A stretch of DNA of 11,389 bases from Deinococcus murrayi DSM 11303 (GTDB lineage: Bacteria > Deinococcota > Deinococci > Deinococcales > Deinococcaceae). Within the stretch, counting starts at the first letter, position 1, and each line of letters starts with the position of its first letter. The notes below the pieces were generated by a model. That model did no database searches and was not told where the DNA came from. It worked only from the letters and a program-made list of their open reading frames with translations. The stretch spans positions 1 through 11,389 of the forward strand of contig NZ_AXWT01000040.1 of assembly GCF_000482805.1 (NCBI RefSeq), read 5' to 3'. Made by a program: the position numbers and the translations under genes. Shown one piece after another: positions 1 through 11,388 of the stretch.

Positions 1-1
1 G

Positions 2-34
2 AGGGAGGAAGCCGTGCTGGACGTGCTTTTCTAA
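2..34 (+). CDS. C-terminal end of an unidentified plus-strand gene (partial)
   Basis: Frame 2 of the first bases reads REEAVLDVLF and then TAA. The charged-then-hydrophobic pattern and GC-rich third positions look like the last ten codons of a gene entering from the left. It would be convergent with the lipoprotein gene that ends at position 57, with only 22 bases between the two stops. Too little is visible to name a family, and an open stretch this short could be chance. Confidence 0.35.
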   Translation, partial: REEAVLDVLF

Positions 35-56
35 AACTGAAAGATGTCAGAAGAAC

Positions 57-617
<561 letters not shown>

Positions 618-740
618 GCCTCTCACTCTGCCTGCCCAAACTGATGTGGGGGTGACTTCCTCTTGAGGGAATATGAGGGCAATGCAAATCTTGGGTTGCC
701 CGGTGACAGAAATCTCCTTCCGGTCGGTCAGGATGGAACG

Positions 741-1709
741 ATGAGCAAGTTGCCTCGTCCTCTGACCCTCGTCCTCATCGCAGCCACCCTGCTGGGTGCC
801 GCCGCCGCCGCTCAGGCCACGCGGACTCCAGCGGCCCTGTCCCCCACGCTCAGCCCCGCCGTCTCCGGCGAGCGGCGGTTCCTGACCCTGCCGGGCTTCG
901 GGCGGGTGGCCTACTACGCCGACCTGCGGGGCAGTGGGCGACCCCTCGTTCTGACCCATTCGGTGAACGCGGCGGCAAGCGCTTACGAGATGAAGCCGCT
1001 GTGGGACGCCTACGCGGGCACGCGGCCCCTCTACGCGCTGGAATGGCCCGGCTTCGGGAGCAGCGACCGCCCCGACGTGCGTTATACGCCGGAGCTGATG
1101 GCCCAGGCCCTGACCGCGCTGGTCGCCGAACTGGGGACGGAGGTGGATGTGGTGTCCCTCAGCCTGGGAAGCGAGTTCGCGGCGCGGGCAGCCCTCGCCG
1201 AGCCGCGCATTCGCACCCTGGCCCTCATCAGCCCCAGCGGGCTGGGCGAGCCGCGGGGGGGCACCCAGCAGGCGAGCGAGCGCGACGGCGGCACCCGCCT
1301 CTACCGCACCCTGAATGCGGTGGGCACGCCCCTGTACGCCCTGCTGCGGACCCGGCCCAGCATCGAATACTTTCTCAGCCGCTCCTTCCGAGGTCCCGTG
1401 AATGAGGGGTTAATCACCTACGCCCTGGAGACGACCCGGCAGCCGGGGGCCAAGAACGCCCCCCTGTACTTCATCAGCGGTCAGCTCTTCACGCCCGACG
1501 CCTACCGCGACCTCTACAGCAAGCTGCGGATTCCCGTGACTGTGCTGTACGACCGCGACGCCTTTGTCAGCTTTGACCGCCTGCCGCTATTCACGGCGCA
1601 GCCCGGCGTCAGCGCGGTGCGGATTGAAGGCACCGACGGCCTGCCGCACTTCGAGAAGCTGCCGCAGGTGCGGGCGGCGCTAGACGCCTTCTGGGCTGCA
1701 CACCGCTGA
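741..1709 (+). CDS. Exported alpha/beta-hydrolase fold protein
   Basis: This is a 322-residue alpha/beta-hydrolase. A Sec signal peptide is visible: K3 and R6, a hydrophobic core at 8-23 and a likely cut after A24-Q25-A26. The fold follows from about residue 50. The likely nucleophile is S141 in S139-L-S-L-G143, where the usual first Gly of G-x-S-x-G is Ser. The oxyanion-loop segment is H73-S74 where most relatives have HG. The acid is probably D271 or D273 (YDRDAF), and the histidine is H303 (LPHFEK). A cap region of about residues 170-250 sits between strands as in esterases and haloalkane-dehalogenase-like enzymes. The substrate cannot be read from sequence; a carboxylesterase or lactonase is as likely as anything. 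ATG 741 is preferred because it starts the signal peptide and follows GGATGGA; the frame extends back to 663 without coding character. The gene appears monocistronic. Confidence 0.88.
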   Translation: MSKLPRPLTLVLIAATLLGAAAAAQATRTPAALSPTLSPAVSGERRFLTLPGFGRVAYYADLRGSGRPLVLTHSVNAAASAYEMKPLWDAYAGTRPLYALEWPGFGSSDRPDVRYTPELMAQALTALVAELGTEVDVVSLSLGSEFAARAALAEPRIRTLALISPSGLGEPRGGTQQASERDGGTRLYRTLNAVGTPLYALLRTRPSIEYFLSRSFRGPVNEGLITYALETTRQPGAKNAPLYFISGQLFTPDAYRDLYSKLRIPVTVLYDRDAFVSFDRLPLFTAQPGVSAVRIEGTDGLPHFEKLPQVRAALDAFWAAHR

Positions 1710-1766
1710 GCTGTCCCCCAGCAAATGCGTCCCCTCACCCTTGCGGGACGTGTCACCATACTCCTC

Positions 1767-1946
1767 ATGACCGATGACGCCCACGCCCAGGCCAACGCGG
1801 AACAGGTCCGCCTGCTGCATGAGGCCTTGGCCAAGGCCCTCACTCCTGCAGCCGAACGGCCCCTGCTGACGCTTCCCCGTCCGGTATCCTCCCTGGTTCC
1901 CTGCACCCGCCGTAGGCGCAAGCGGTTGTCTGGCGGAGCCGCGTGA
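1767..1946 (+). CDS. Small hypothetical protein (59 aa), uncertain
   Basis: A short ORF begins at ATG 1767 and encodes 59 residues. Residues 5-30 look like an acidic, Ala/Leu-rich amphipathic helix (AQANAEQVRLLHEALAKAL), while the second half is Pro/Leu-rich and ends in a basic CTRRRRKR tract. A box CATACT (1757-1762) ends four bases before the ATG, slightly too close for a standard leaderless promoter, and there is no ribosome binding site. The first half looks coding and the second half less so; the reading could be a decayed gene or a chance ORF. I recognise no family. Confidence 0.35.
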   Translation: MTDDAHAQANAEQVRLLHEALAKALTPAAERPLLTLPRPVSSLVPCTRRRRKRLSGGAA

Positions 1947-2063
1947 GGTCGGTGGGAGGCATTGGGCTGCGGCAGGAGTGAGCACGCCGCCGGGCAATCC
2001 GCAGCTTTTGCGGGAGGTCAGGACCCGGAGCTGTCCCCTATGATGTCTGACAAGTCCATCCCC

Positions 2064-2070
2064 GGAGGTG
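2064..2070 (+). promoter_or_regulatory. Strong ribosome binding site that fixes the start of the 77-aa gene
   Basis: GGAGGTG lies five bases upstream of ATG 2076. The frame also has ATG codons at 2040-2043 and is open back to 1962, but none of those has a comparable site, so the start is placed at 2076. A TATGAT box (2039-2044) could be the -10 of the promoter, although no matching -35 is seen. Confidence 0.75.
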
Positions 2071-2075
2071 CCCGC

Positions 2076-2309
2076 ATGACCCGCGACGACAACGACCAAA
2101 GCAGCACCCAGACGGAGAAGTTTCAGCCCGACACCACGGCGGACCTCAGCGACCAGGAAGCTGCCGAGCTGAACGCTGGCCCCCGCCGGGGAGCGCGGCA
2201 AGAGCCGGGTGCCCACCCCTCTGACGACGCGGTTCAAAAGCGAGTTCAGGGCACCGCCAGCGGCACCCCGAACATCCCAGACATCGGGCCAAATACGGGC
2301 AAGCACTGA
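2076..2309 (+). CDS. Small, highly hydrophilic protein (77 aa), unknown function
   Basis: This gene encodes 77 residues rich in Asp, Gln, Thr, Gly, Pro and Arg, with almost no hydrophobic clusters and no cysteine, so the protein is probably disordered in solution. There is no signal peptide or membrane segment. The N-terminal half is acidic (TRDDND, DTTADLSDQEAAEL), the middle is basic (GPRRGAR) and the tail is Gly/Pro/Asn-rich, ending TGKH. The ideal ribosome binding site and the terminator-like hairpin 16 bases after the stop show that it is a real, separately expressed unit. I do not recognise the family. Small hydrophilic proteins in desiccation-tolerant bacteria are sometimes stress-related, but nothing in this sequence proves that role. 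Confidence 0.72.
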   Translation: MTRDDNDQSSTQTEKFQPDTTADLSDQEAAELNAGPRRGARQEPGAHPSDDAVQKRVQGTASGTPNIPDIGPNTGKH

Positions 2310-2325
2310 CCACGAACGCCCCAGG

Positions 2326-2374
2326 CCGCTCAAAGTCCCACCCCGCCGCAGGGCACGGGTGGGACTTTGAGCGG
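2326..2374. terminator. Perfect 18-bp inverted repeat between convergent genes, probable bidirectional terminator
   Basis: CCGCTCAAAGTCCCACCC (2326-2343) is exactly complementary to GGGTGGGACTTTGAGCGG (2357-2374), with a 13-base loop. It fills the gap between the stop of the 77-aa gene (2309) and the stop of leuS (2388), so it can end both transcripts. Neither side has a T-run, so termination would rest on the very stable stem alone or on a protein factor. Confidence 0.7.
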
Positions 2375-2387
2375 AAGGCCCTGCCCT

Positions 2388-4862
<2,475 letters not shown>

Positions 4863-4869
4863 GGGGAAG

Positions 4870-4875
4870 CTCCTC
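4870..4875 (-). promoter_or_regulatory. leuS ribosome binding site
   Basis: On the minus strand this reads GAGGAG, seven bases before the ATG at 4862. It lies just after the U-run of the leader terminator (4890-4885), so it is transcribed only when that terminator is read through. Confidence 0.8.
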
Positions 4876-4884
4876 GTGGGACTC

Positions 4885-4914
4885 AAAAAATCGCCCCGGC
4901 CTGGGTAGCCGGGG
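4885..4914 (-). terminator. Intrinsic terminator in the leuS leader (attenuator arm)
   Basis: In the minus-strand transcript CCCCGGC (4914-4908), loop UACCCAG and GCCGGGG (4900-4894) form a perfect seven-bp all-GC stem, followed by CGA and six U (4890-4885). This is a classic rho-independent terminator, yet it stands between the promoter and the ribosome binding site of leuS, the position of an attenuator. Its 5' arm is shared with the antiterminator at 4908-4956, so the two cannot form together. Confidence 0.8.
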
Positions 4915-4956
4915 ACGCACGCACGAGCCAGAGGGGCTAGGCGAGGCGTCCCCGGC
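4908..4956 (-). promoter_or_regulatory. Antiterminator hairpin of the leuS leader
   Basis: In the transcript GCCGGGGACGC (4956-4946) is fully complementary over 11 bases to GCGUCCCCGGC (4918-4908). The 27-base loop holds a smaller AGCC/GGCT stem (4938-4935 with 4929-4926). Pairing uses up the 5' arm of the terminator, so this fold would allow leuS transcription. The first arm is codons 8-11 of the leader ORF, so a ribosome in that stretch should prevent the fold. The complementarity is seen directly; the regulatory role is inferred. Confidence 0.65.
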
Positions 4957-4978
4957 GGGCGAGCGCAGAGCGAATCAT
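4937..4978 (-). CDS. Leader peptide ORF upstream of leuS (13 aa)
   Basis: A 14-codon frame reads [13 protein letters not shown] and then TAG. Its ATG lies seven bases after a TACACT -10 box, so the transcript should be leaderless and be translated from its first bases. Leu is codon 6 and codon 12 (both CTC); Arg occurs four times (codons 3, 8, 9, 11). Codons 8-11 form the first arm of the antiterminator. Coupling of translation to attenuation of leuS is the obvious reading, but Leu is not strongly enriched, so the sensed signal (charged tRNA-Leu, general translation rate or Arg) is open. The ORF is too short for coding statistics. Confidence 0.55.
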   Translation of the reverse strand: MIRSALARRGRLA

Positions 4979-4985
4979 GGGGGGC

Positions 4986-4991
4986 AGTGTA
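4986..4991 (-). promoter_or_regulatory. -10 box of the leuS leader promoter
   Basis: The minus strand reads TACACT, ending seven bases before the leader ATG at 4978. This is the spacing of a leaderless Deinococcus promoter, with transcription starting at or next to the ATG. The -35 is poor (TTCTCT near 5014-5009). It lies just after the stop of the DUF1345 gene (5020), so leuS can be transcribed independently of that gene. Confidence 0.55.
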
Positions 4992-5019
4992 GCGGAGAAA
5001 AGGGGCCTAGAGAAAGGGG

Positions 5020-5679
5020 CTACCCCAGCAGGCCCGCCACTCCGCCCACCGTGAGGGCCACGACCACCGTCCCAAACAGGTACGATACGAGGGCGTGCCC
5101 CAGCAACAGCCGCCGCATCGGGCGCGACGTGAGGTTGTTGTCGCTGACCTGGTAGGTCATCCCGATGGTGAAACTCAGGTACAGGAAGTCGCGGTAGTCG
5201 GGGTCTGGAAGGGTGCCGCCGCCCTCCAGGAAGGCCACGCCGCCCCCCGTCTCGTAATAGAGCCGGGCGTAATGCAGGGCATATTCGGTGTGCAGCAGCA
5301 GCCACGACAGCACGGTCGTGAGGGCGGCGAGCGCGGTCAGCGGCAGCTCCCAGACAGGGCGCTGGTGGGCGGTCCACAGGGCCAGGCCCACTCCCAGCAG
5401 ACTGACGAGGGCCGCCGCGACCGTGACCAGCCGAGCGAGGGTGCGGGTGTCGTCCTCGCGGGTAGCGAGCCGCCGGGTGCGCGCCGGACCGGCCTTGAGC
5501 AGCACGGGCCACACCCCCAGCAGCACGGCGAGGCACAGCACGTCCCAGCCCAGCAGCGTCCGGGCGACGGGAGGCCACCCGCCCCCGCCGGGCACCAGCG
5601 CCGCCGCCGTCACCCCCAGCAGGGCGGCCACTCCCAGCCGCACCGCCGCGGGGGGCACCCGCCGGGGGGCGTGGGTCAC
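5020..5679 (-). CDS. DUF1345 family membrane protein
   Basis: This 219-residue integral membrane protein has hydrophobic segments at about 11-30, 41-61, 81-102, 109-128 and 191-218, plus a weaker one near 164-176. The segment [21 protein letters not shown] (165-185) is the hallmark of DUF1345, a bacterial inner-membrane family of unknown function, and [13 protein letters not shown] (130-142) is also typical. A Gly-rich loop (145-155) separates these. The start is GTG 5679, whose bases overlap the TGA stop of the upstream GNAT gene (GTGA), so translation is probably coupled. The frame stays open far upstream inside the GNAT gene, but that part is an out-of-frame shadow. Nothing in the sequence indicates a substrate. 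Confidence 0.85.
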   Translation of the reverse strand: MTHAPRRVPPAAVRLGVAALLGVTAAALVPGGGGWPPVARTLLGWDVLCLAVLLGVWPVLLKAGPARTRRLATREDDTRTLARLVTVAAALVSLLGVGLALWTAHQRPVWELPLTALAALTTVLSWLLLHTEYALHYARLYYETGGGVAFLEGGGTLPDPDYRDFLYLSFTIGMTYQVSDNNLTSRPMRRLLLGHALVSYLFGTVVVALTVGGVAGLLG

Positions 5680-6128
5680 CCGGCCCCCCCCAGCCGCGCC
5701 ATCATGTCCACCCGGTCCAGCCCCGGCCCGTAGCCGCCGGGCACCCGCCGCACTTCCCGGAAGCCGAAGCGGGCGAAAAAGGGAGCGCTGTGCTGTGACG
5801 TGTCGAGGTGGACCTCCCGCGCTCCCAGCGCCCGCAGCCGCTCCAGCCGGAAGCGCAGGAGCTGCGAGCCGTACCCCCGGCGCTGGGCGTTCCGCGCCAC
5901 CATGCCCCAGCTCAGGCCCGCTGGACGCCCTCTGTCCTCCGGGCCGAGCCACACGCCCCCGCACGCGACGACCTGCCCACCGTCTTCCAGCACGAAATAC
6001 TCGCCGGGGTCCTGAAGCCACGTTTCAAACTCCGCCCGCTCGTGCGGGGCGAAGAAGTTGGGCACGTTCGAGTCAAAGAGGGCGAGGCAAGCGGCGCGGT
6101 CCTCCGGGGCGTAGGGACGGATGGGCAT
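5676..6128 (-). CDS. GNAT family N-acetyltransferase
   Basis: This is a 150-residue single-domain GNAT protein, predicted to move an acetyl group from acetyl-CoA to an amine. The acetyl-CoA loop is Q82-R-R-G-Y-G87 (motif A, Q/R-x-x-G-x-G/A), preceded by the beta-4 strand [13 protein letters not shown] and followed by helix [15 protein letters not shown]. Motif B is [20 protein letters not shown] (107-126), with the common FFxRFGF turn. The N-terminal [17 protein letters not shown] is the usual GNAT alpha-1 region. The substrate is unknown. ATG 6128 is preceded at six bases by a TAGGCT box and has no ribosome binding site, so it is probably leaderless. It overlaps the DUF1345 gene by four bases, forming a two-gene operon. 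Confidence 0.9.
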   Translation of the reverse strand: MPIRPYAPEDRAACLALFDSNVPNFFAPHERAEFETWLQDPGEYFVLEDGGQVVACGGVWLGPEDRGRPAGLSWGMVARNAQRRGYGSQLLRFRLERLRALGAREVHLDTSQHSAPFFARFGFREVRRVPGGYGPGLDRVDMMARLGGAG

Positions 6129-6134
6129 GGCGGC

Positions 6135-6140
6135 AGCCTA
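6135..6140 (-). promoter_or_regulatory. -10 box of the GNAT-DUF1345 promoter
   Basis: The minus strand reads TAGGCT, six bases before ATG 6128. A partial -35 (TTTCAC, 6163-6158) lies 17 bases further upstream, at the end of the proS terminator. The spacing fits a leaderless transcript. Confidence 0.5.
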
Positions 6141-6160
6141 GGCCAGTGTCCGGCGGGGTG

Positions 6161-6191
6161 AAAGGGGCCGTTGACGAGGGTGAACGGCCCC
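6161..6191 (-). terminator. Terminator of proS
   Basis: In the minus direction GGGGCCGTT (6191-6183), a ten-base loop and AACGGCCCC (6172-6164) form a perfect nine-bp stem followed by TTT (6163-6161). It starts 11 bases after the proS stop. The U-run is short, but the position directly after proS and before the next promoter supports the call. Confidence 0.65.
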
Positions 6192-6201
6192 CGACCCCTC
6201 C

Positions 6202-7699
<1,498 letters not shown>

Positions 7700-7702
7700 C
7701 GC

Positions 7703-7718
7703 CCGACAGCATAGTCGG
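7703..7718 (-). promoter_or_regulatory. proS promoter -10 box inside an inverted repeat
   Basis: The minus strand reads TATGCT (7713-7708), eight bases before ATG 7699, fitting a leaderless promoter. The box is exactly the six-base spacer of an inverted repeat: CCGAC (7703-7707) and GTCGG (7714-7718). The repeat could be a small operator, or chance in GC-rich DNA. No good -35 is seen. Confidence 0.5.
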
Positions 7719-7819
7719 CTGGGGCGTAGGCCGCAGGGGGGGCATGCCAGGACGGTTCGCCCAACGTTCGCCCGCTCGCCCTCCACGGTCCTTTCATCTA
7801 CCTCTCTGAAGGGGCGGCC

Positions 7820-7825
7820 TACGCT
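7820..7825 (+). promoter_or_regulatory. -10 box of the DUF2171 promoter
   Basis: TACGCT ends six bases before ATG 7832, and there is no ribosome binding site between them, so the mRNA is probably leaderless. TTTCAT (7792-7797) is a possible but badly spaced -35. This promoter and that of proS share the 132-base divergent gap. Confidence 0.55.
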
Positions 7826-7831
7826 GGCCCC

Positions 7832-8095
7832 ATGACCCAGAACGACGCCGGAGAAATCACCCGCCGCATCGAGCAAGACCTGCGCGAGCGCCTCCAGCGT
7901 GAGGGCGAGCACCTTCAGGTCAAGGACGTGAGCGGCGAGCACGTCGGCACCGTCGACCATGTGGAGGGTGACCGCCTCAAGCTGACCCGCAAGGACAGCC
8001 CCGACGGACAGCACCACTACGTGCCCCTCTCGCAGGTCGAGAGCATGGACGACGTGGCGGTGTACCTGAACGTCGAACGCAGCGCCGTGCAGTAA
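7832..8095 (+). CDS. DUF2171 domain protein (87 aa)
   Basis: This small soluble protein of 87 residues matches the DUF2171 pattern: [20 protein letters not shown] (29-48) followed by [21 protein letters not shown]. The family has a small PRC-barrel-like beta fold of unknown function and is frequent in Deinococcus. An N-terminal charged helix (about 7-24, [18 protein letters not shown]) precedes the domain. There is no signal peptide, membrane segment or cysteine. It is divergent from proS and followed by its own terminator, so it is a single-gene unit. Calls based on similarity to general stress proteins would be speculation. Confidence 0.88.
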   Translation: MTQNDAGEITRRIEQDLRERLQREGEHLQVKDVSGEHVGTVDHVEGDRLKLTRKDSPDGQHHYVPLSQVESMDDVAVYLNVERSAVQ

Positions 8096-8117
8096 GCGGC
8101 GCTGGTGCTGGGGCGGT

Positions 8118-8140
8118 GGGGGAGACTTCACCCCCCTTTT
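8118..8140 (+). terminator. Terminator of the DUF2171 gene
   Basis: GGGGG (8118-8122), an eight-base loop AGACTTCA and CCCCC (8131-8135) form a short all-GC stem, followed by C and TTTT (8137-8140). It lies 22 bases after the stop and just before the amylosucrase promoter. Confidence 0.6.
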
Positions 8141-8150
8141 GGCCACCCCG

Positions 8151-8180
8151 CTGGAATCGGTTCCATTCTGCCCCTATCCT
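8151..8180 (+). promoter_or_regulatory. Promoter of the amylosucrase gene
   Basis: CTGGAA (8151-8156) and TATCCT (8175-8180), spaced by 18 bases, resemble a sigma-A promoter. The -10 ends seven bases before GTG 8188, so transcription should begin at or near the start codon. A GGGAGG (8181-8186) lies only one base from the GTG, too close to act as a normal ribosome binding site, which also favours leaderless translation. Confidence 0.55.
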
Positions 8181-8187
8181 GGGAGGC

Positions 8188-10107
<1,920 letters not shown>

Positions 10108-10343
10108 GGTTGGGACCACCATGAAAACGCGGATGAGGGTTCCTCGTGGCGGCGTCGAGGCGGCTCTAAACGCCTCCCGCCGGGTGGCCGAGCGTCTCTC
10201 GCCCCTCGCCCGTGACCCGGAGGTGCGCCGGGGCCGTGACGTCCGGGTTAAGCCGATTGGCCTGTTCGCGGCACATCAGCGGGAGGGGATGGTCGCCCTC
10301 GTGTAGGCTGCCCGCATTCTTGCTGTGCCCCTGGAGGTCTCTC
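10108..10343 (+). other. Intergenic region with hairpins after amylosucrase
   Basis: This 236-base gap has no convincing gene. A compound hairpin (10148-10181) pairs GGCGG with CCGCC and GAGGCG (10157-10162) with CGCCTC (10171-10176), with a four-base bulge and an eight-base loop; it may end the amylosucrase transcript but lacks a T-run. A second inverted repeat pairs ACCCGGA (10215-10221) with TCCGGGT (10242-10248). TAGGCT (10304-10309) is a possible -10 for the following leader, without a good -35. Confidence 0.45.
10333..10338 (+). promoter_or_regulatory. Strong ribosome binding site of the leader ORF
   Basis: GGAGGT lies five bases before ATG 10344 and eight before ATG 10347. It is one of the strongest sites in the window, although the frame it serves has only 23 codons, which argues that the short ORF is really translated. 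Confidence 0.7.
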
Positions 10344-10415
10344 ATGATGCGAACTGCCCCTGCCATCCACGCTGTCCCGTTCGCCCACCCCCAGGTCACC
10401 GCGAGCCGTCTCTGA
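10344..10415 (+). CDS. Leader ORF (23 aa) upstream of a GNAT gene
   Basis: A 24-codon frame starts MMRTAPAIHAVPFAHP and ends TASRL before TGA 10413-10415. It has an ideal ribosome binding site and ends 47 bases before the TTG start of the GNAT gene, in another frame. Pro and His recur (three Pro, two His), and there is no signal peptide. Codons 17-20 contain GGTCACC, an arm of the alternative hairpins at 10394-10459. It may be a regulatory leader peptide controlling the downstream gene, a real small protein, or the remains of an N-terminus after a frameshift; the first seems most likely from the layout. I recognise no family. Confidence 0.55.
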   Translation: MMRTAPAIHAVPFAHPQVTASRL

Positions 10416-10459
10416 TTCAGCGCCGACGCCTTCCCGGTGACCCACCGACCGAGGTCACC
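10394..10459 (+). promoter_or_regulatory. Mutually exclusive hairpins over the GNAT ribosome binding site
   Basis: Three heptamers are present: GGTCACC (A, 10394-10400, inside the leader ORF), GGTGACC (B, 10436-10442) and GGTCACC (C, 10453-10459). B is perfectly complementary to both A and C. A:B makes eight bp (adding G10401 with C10435); B:C makes seven bp with a ten-base loop and traps GAGGT (10451-10455), the site for TTG 10463. A ribosome over A would favour B:C and closed translation; a free A would favour an open site. The pairing is seen; the switch is inferred. Confidence 0.5.
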
Positions 10460-10462
10460 CCC

Positions 10463-11284
10463 TTGAACACGTACACGATTGAAACGCCCACGCTGGGCAC
10501 CCTGACCGACTTTTTTGCGCTGCACCCTGACCCGGTAGACGTGGCGAGACGCCTGCCCATTCTGCGCGAGAACATCGCATCGGGCCGGGTTCGGCTGGAA
10601 AATGTGCTGATCCTGCGCTCCGAGCGGGGCGTAGAAGGAACGGCCCTGATCTCGGCCGCCCCACAGGTTCCCGTCTTTCCCCGCTTTCGCCCGGACGTGG
10701 CCCCAGAGGGGGTCACCGCCCTGGCCCTGGCCCTGCGCGACCGCGCCGAACCAGGGCGTGAGCTGGTGCTTCAGGACGACCTCGCGCCGCTGGACGCCGC
10801 CCCGGTGGAGGCGGCGGGGTGGGTGCTGCAAGACGAACACGTGATGTACGAAACCGACCTTCAGGCCCGCTCTCATCCCCTTGTTCCGGACGCGGTGGAG
10901 GGGGGCGCAGAGCTGCGCGAGCGGCCCGACATCGCCGCGCTCATGAGCACCCTCGGCCACGCGGACTGGGAATGGGCCGAGGGCTGGACGCTGGTGGCCC
11001 TCCCCAACACTTCCAGGCAACCCATTGCCCTGGGAGCCTTTGGCCCCAGCACCCGCCCCGGCTGGGCCAACCTGAATATGATCGGCGCCCACCCCGGCGC
11101 ACGCGGTCAGGGCATCGGCACCCGCCTCCACGCGCATCTGCTCGCCCGCGCCGCTGAGTCCTTCTCCATGCACGGGGGCGGCACCGAGGCCGAGAACCAC
11201 GCCATGCGCCGCATCTTCGAGAAAAACGGCAGCCGCCACGTCGCCACCCAGATGTATTTCCGGCCCGCCAGGCTTTTATCTTGA
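10463..11284 (+). CDS. GNAT family N-acetyltransferase (273 aa)
   Basis: The C-terminal half (about 145-273) is a GNAT domain. GWANLNMIGAHPGARGQGIG contains motif A, R214-G-Q-G-I-G219, followed by helix TRLHAHLLARAAE and motif B TEAENHAMRRIFEKNGSRHV (241-260). The N-terminal half (1-135) has a GNAT-like arrangement without a clear acetyl-CoA loop and may be a degenerate second domain, as in tandem GNAT proteins. It should acetylate an amine with acetyl-CoA; the substrate is unknown. The start is TTG 10463, seven bases after GAGGT (10451-10455). The frame extends to GTG 10325, but that stretch is Pro/Arg/Cys-rich, overlaps the leader ORF and lacks domain similarity. Translation may be controlled by the leader hairpins. 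It is followed by a bidirectional terminator. Confidence 0.87.
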   Translation: MNTYTIETPTLGTLTDFFALHPDPVDVARRLPILRENIASGRVRLENVLILRSERGVEGTALISAAPQVPVFPRFRPDVAPEGVTALALALRDRAEPGRELVLQDDLAPLDAAPVEAAGWVLQDEHVMYETDLQARSHPLVPDAVEGGAELRERPDIAALMSTLGHADWEWAEGWTLVALPNTSRQPIALGAFGPSTRPGWANLNMIGAHPGARGQGIGTRLHAHLLARAAESFSMHGGGTEAENHAMRRIFEKNGSRHVATQMYFRPARLLS

Positions 11285-11295
11285 CTGAGGCCAAG

Positions 11296-11348
11296 AAAAA
11301 GGGCTGATAGGGAGTTGTGCAACCACCCATCAGCCCACTGCCCTTTTT
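11296..11348. terminator. Bidirectional intrinsic terminator
   Basis: GGGCTGAT (11301-11308) pairs with ATCAGCCC (11329-11336), with inner GGG/CCC and GTTG/CAAC pairing. On the minus strand the stem is followed at once by TTTTTC. On the plus strand TTTTT (11344-11348) follows after ACTGCCC, and AAAAAGGGC (11296-11304) can pair with GCCCTTTTT (11340-11348) instead. It would end the GNAT transcript and a convergent gene from the right. Confidence 0.85.
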
Positions 11349-11388
11349 AACCCAAATCCCGGACTGGCGCGACCAGAAGCGCATCACA
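11347..11388 (-). CDS. C-terminal end of an unidentified minus-strand gene (partial)
   Basis: Reading from the right edge on the minus strand gives CDALLVAPVRDLG and then TAA (11349-11347). The stop touches the bidirectional terminator, exactly where a convergent gene should end, and the terminator is best in the minus direction. Only 13 codons are visible, so the family cannot be named. Confidence 0.45.
   Translation of the reverse strand, partial: CDALLVAPVRDLG

Noticed and set aside
618..959. N-terminal extension of the lipoprotein to 300 residues
   Set aside because: It would bury the signal peptide and lipobox and overlap the hydrolase gene on the other strand.
2344..2365. GGGTGGGAC resembling a T-box core
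   Set aside because: It lies downstream of leuS on the wrong strand and is fully explained as one arm of the perfect terminator palindrome.
4863..5019. T-box riboswitch upstream of leuS
   Set aside because: The leader is only about 115 bases, lacks the conserved AGGGUGGNACCGCG element and has no room for stem I. A UGGC in the loop would match a tRNA with discriminator G, whereas tRNA-Leu normally has A. Ribosome-mediated attenuation fits better.
7700..8146. N-terminal extension giving a 647-residue ProRS
   Set aside because: The extra 149 residues are antisense to the DUF2171 gene and pass through both promoters; ProRS of this type starts close to ATG 7699.
10121..10306. Possible 61-aa ORF after amylosucrase
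   Set aside because: There is no ribosome binding site, the composition is Arg/Val/Ala-rich and typical of chance GC-rich frames, and hairpins run through it. A TAGGGT before it overlaps the amylosucrase stop and is too far from the ATG.
10325..10462. GTG 10325 as the start of the second GNAT
   Set aside because: The extension is rich in Pro, Arg and Cys, covers the strong leader ORF in another frame and matches no GNAT region.
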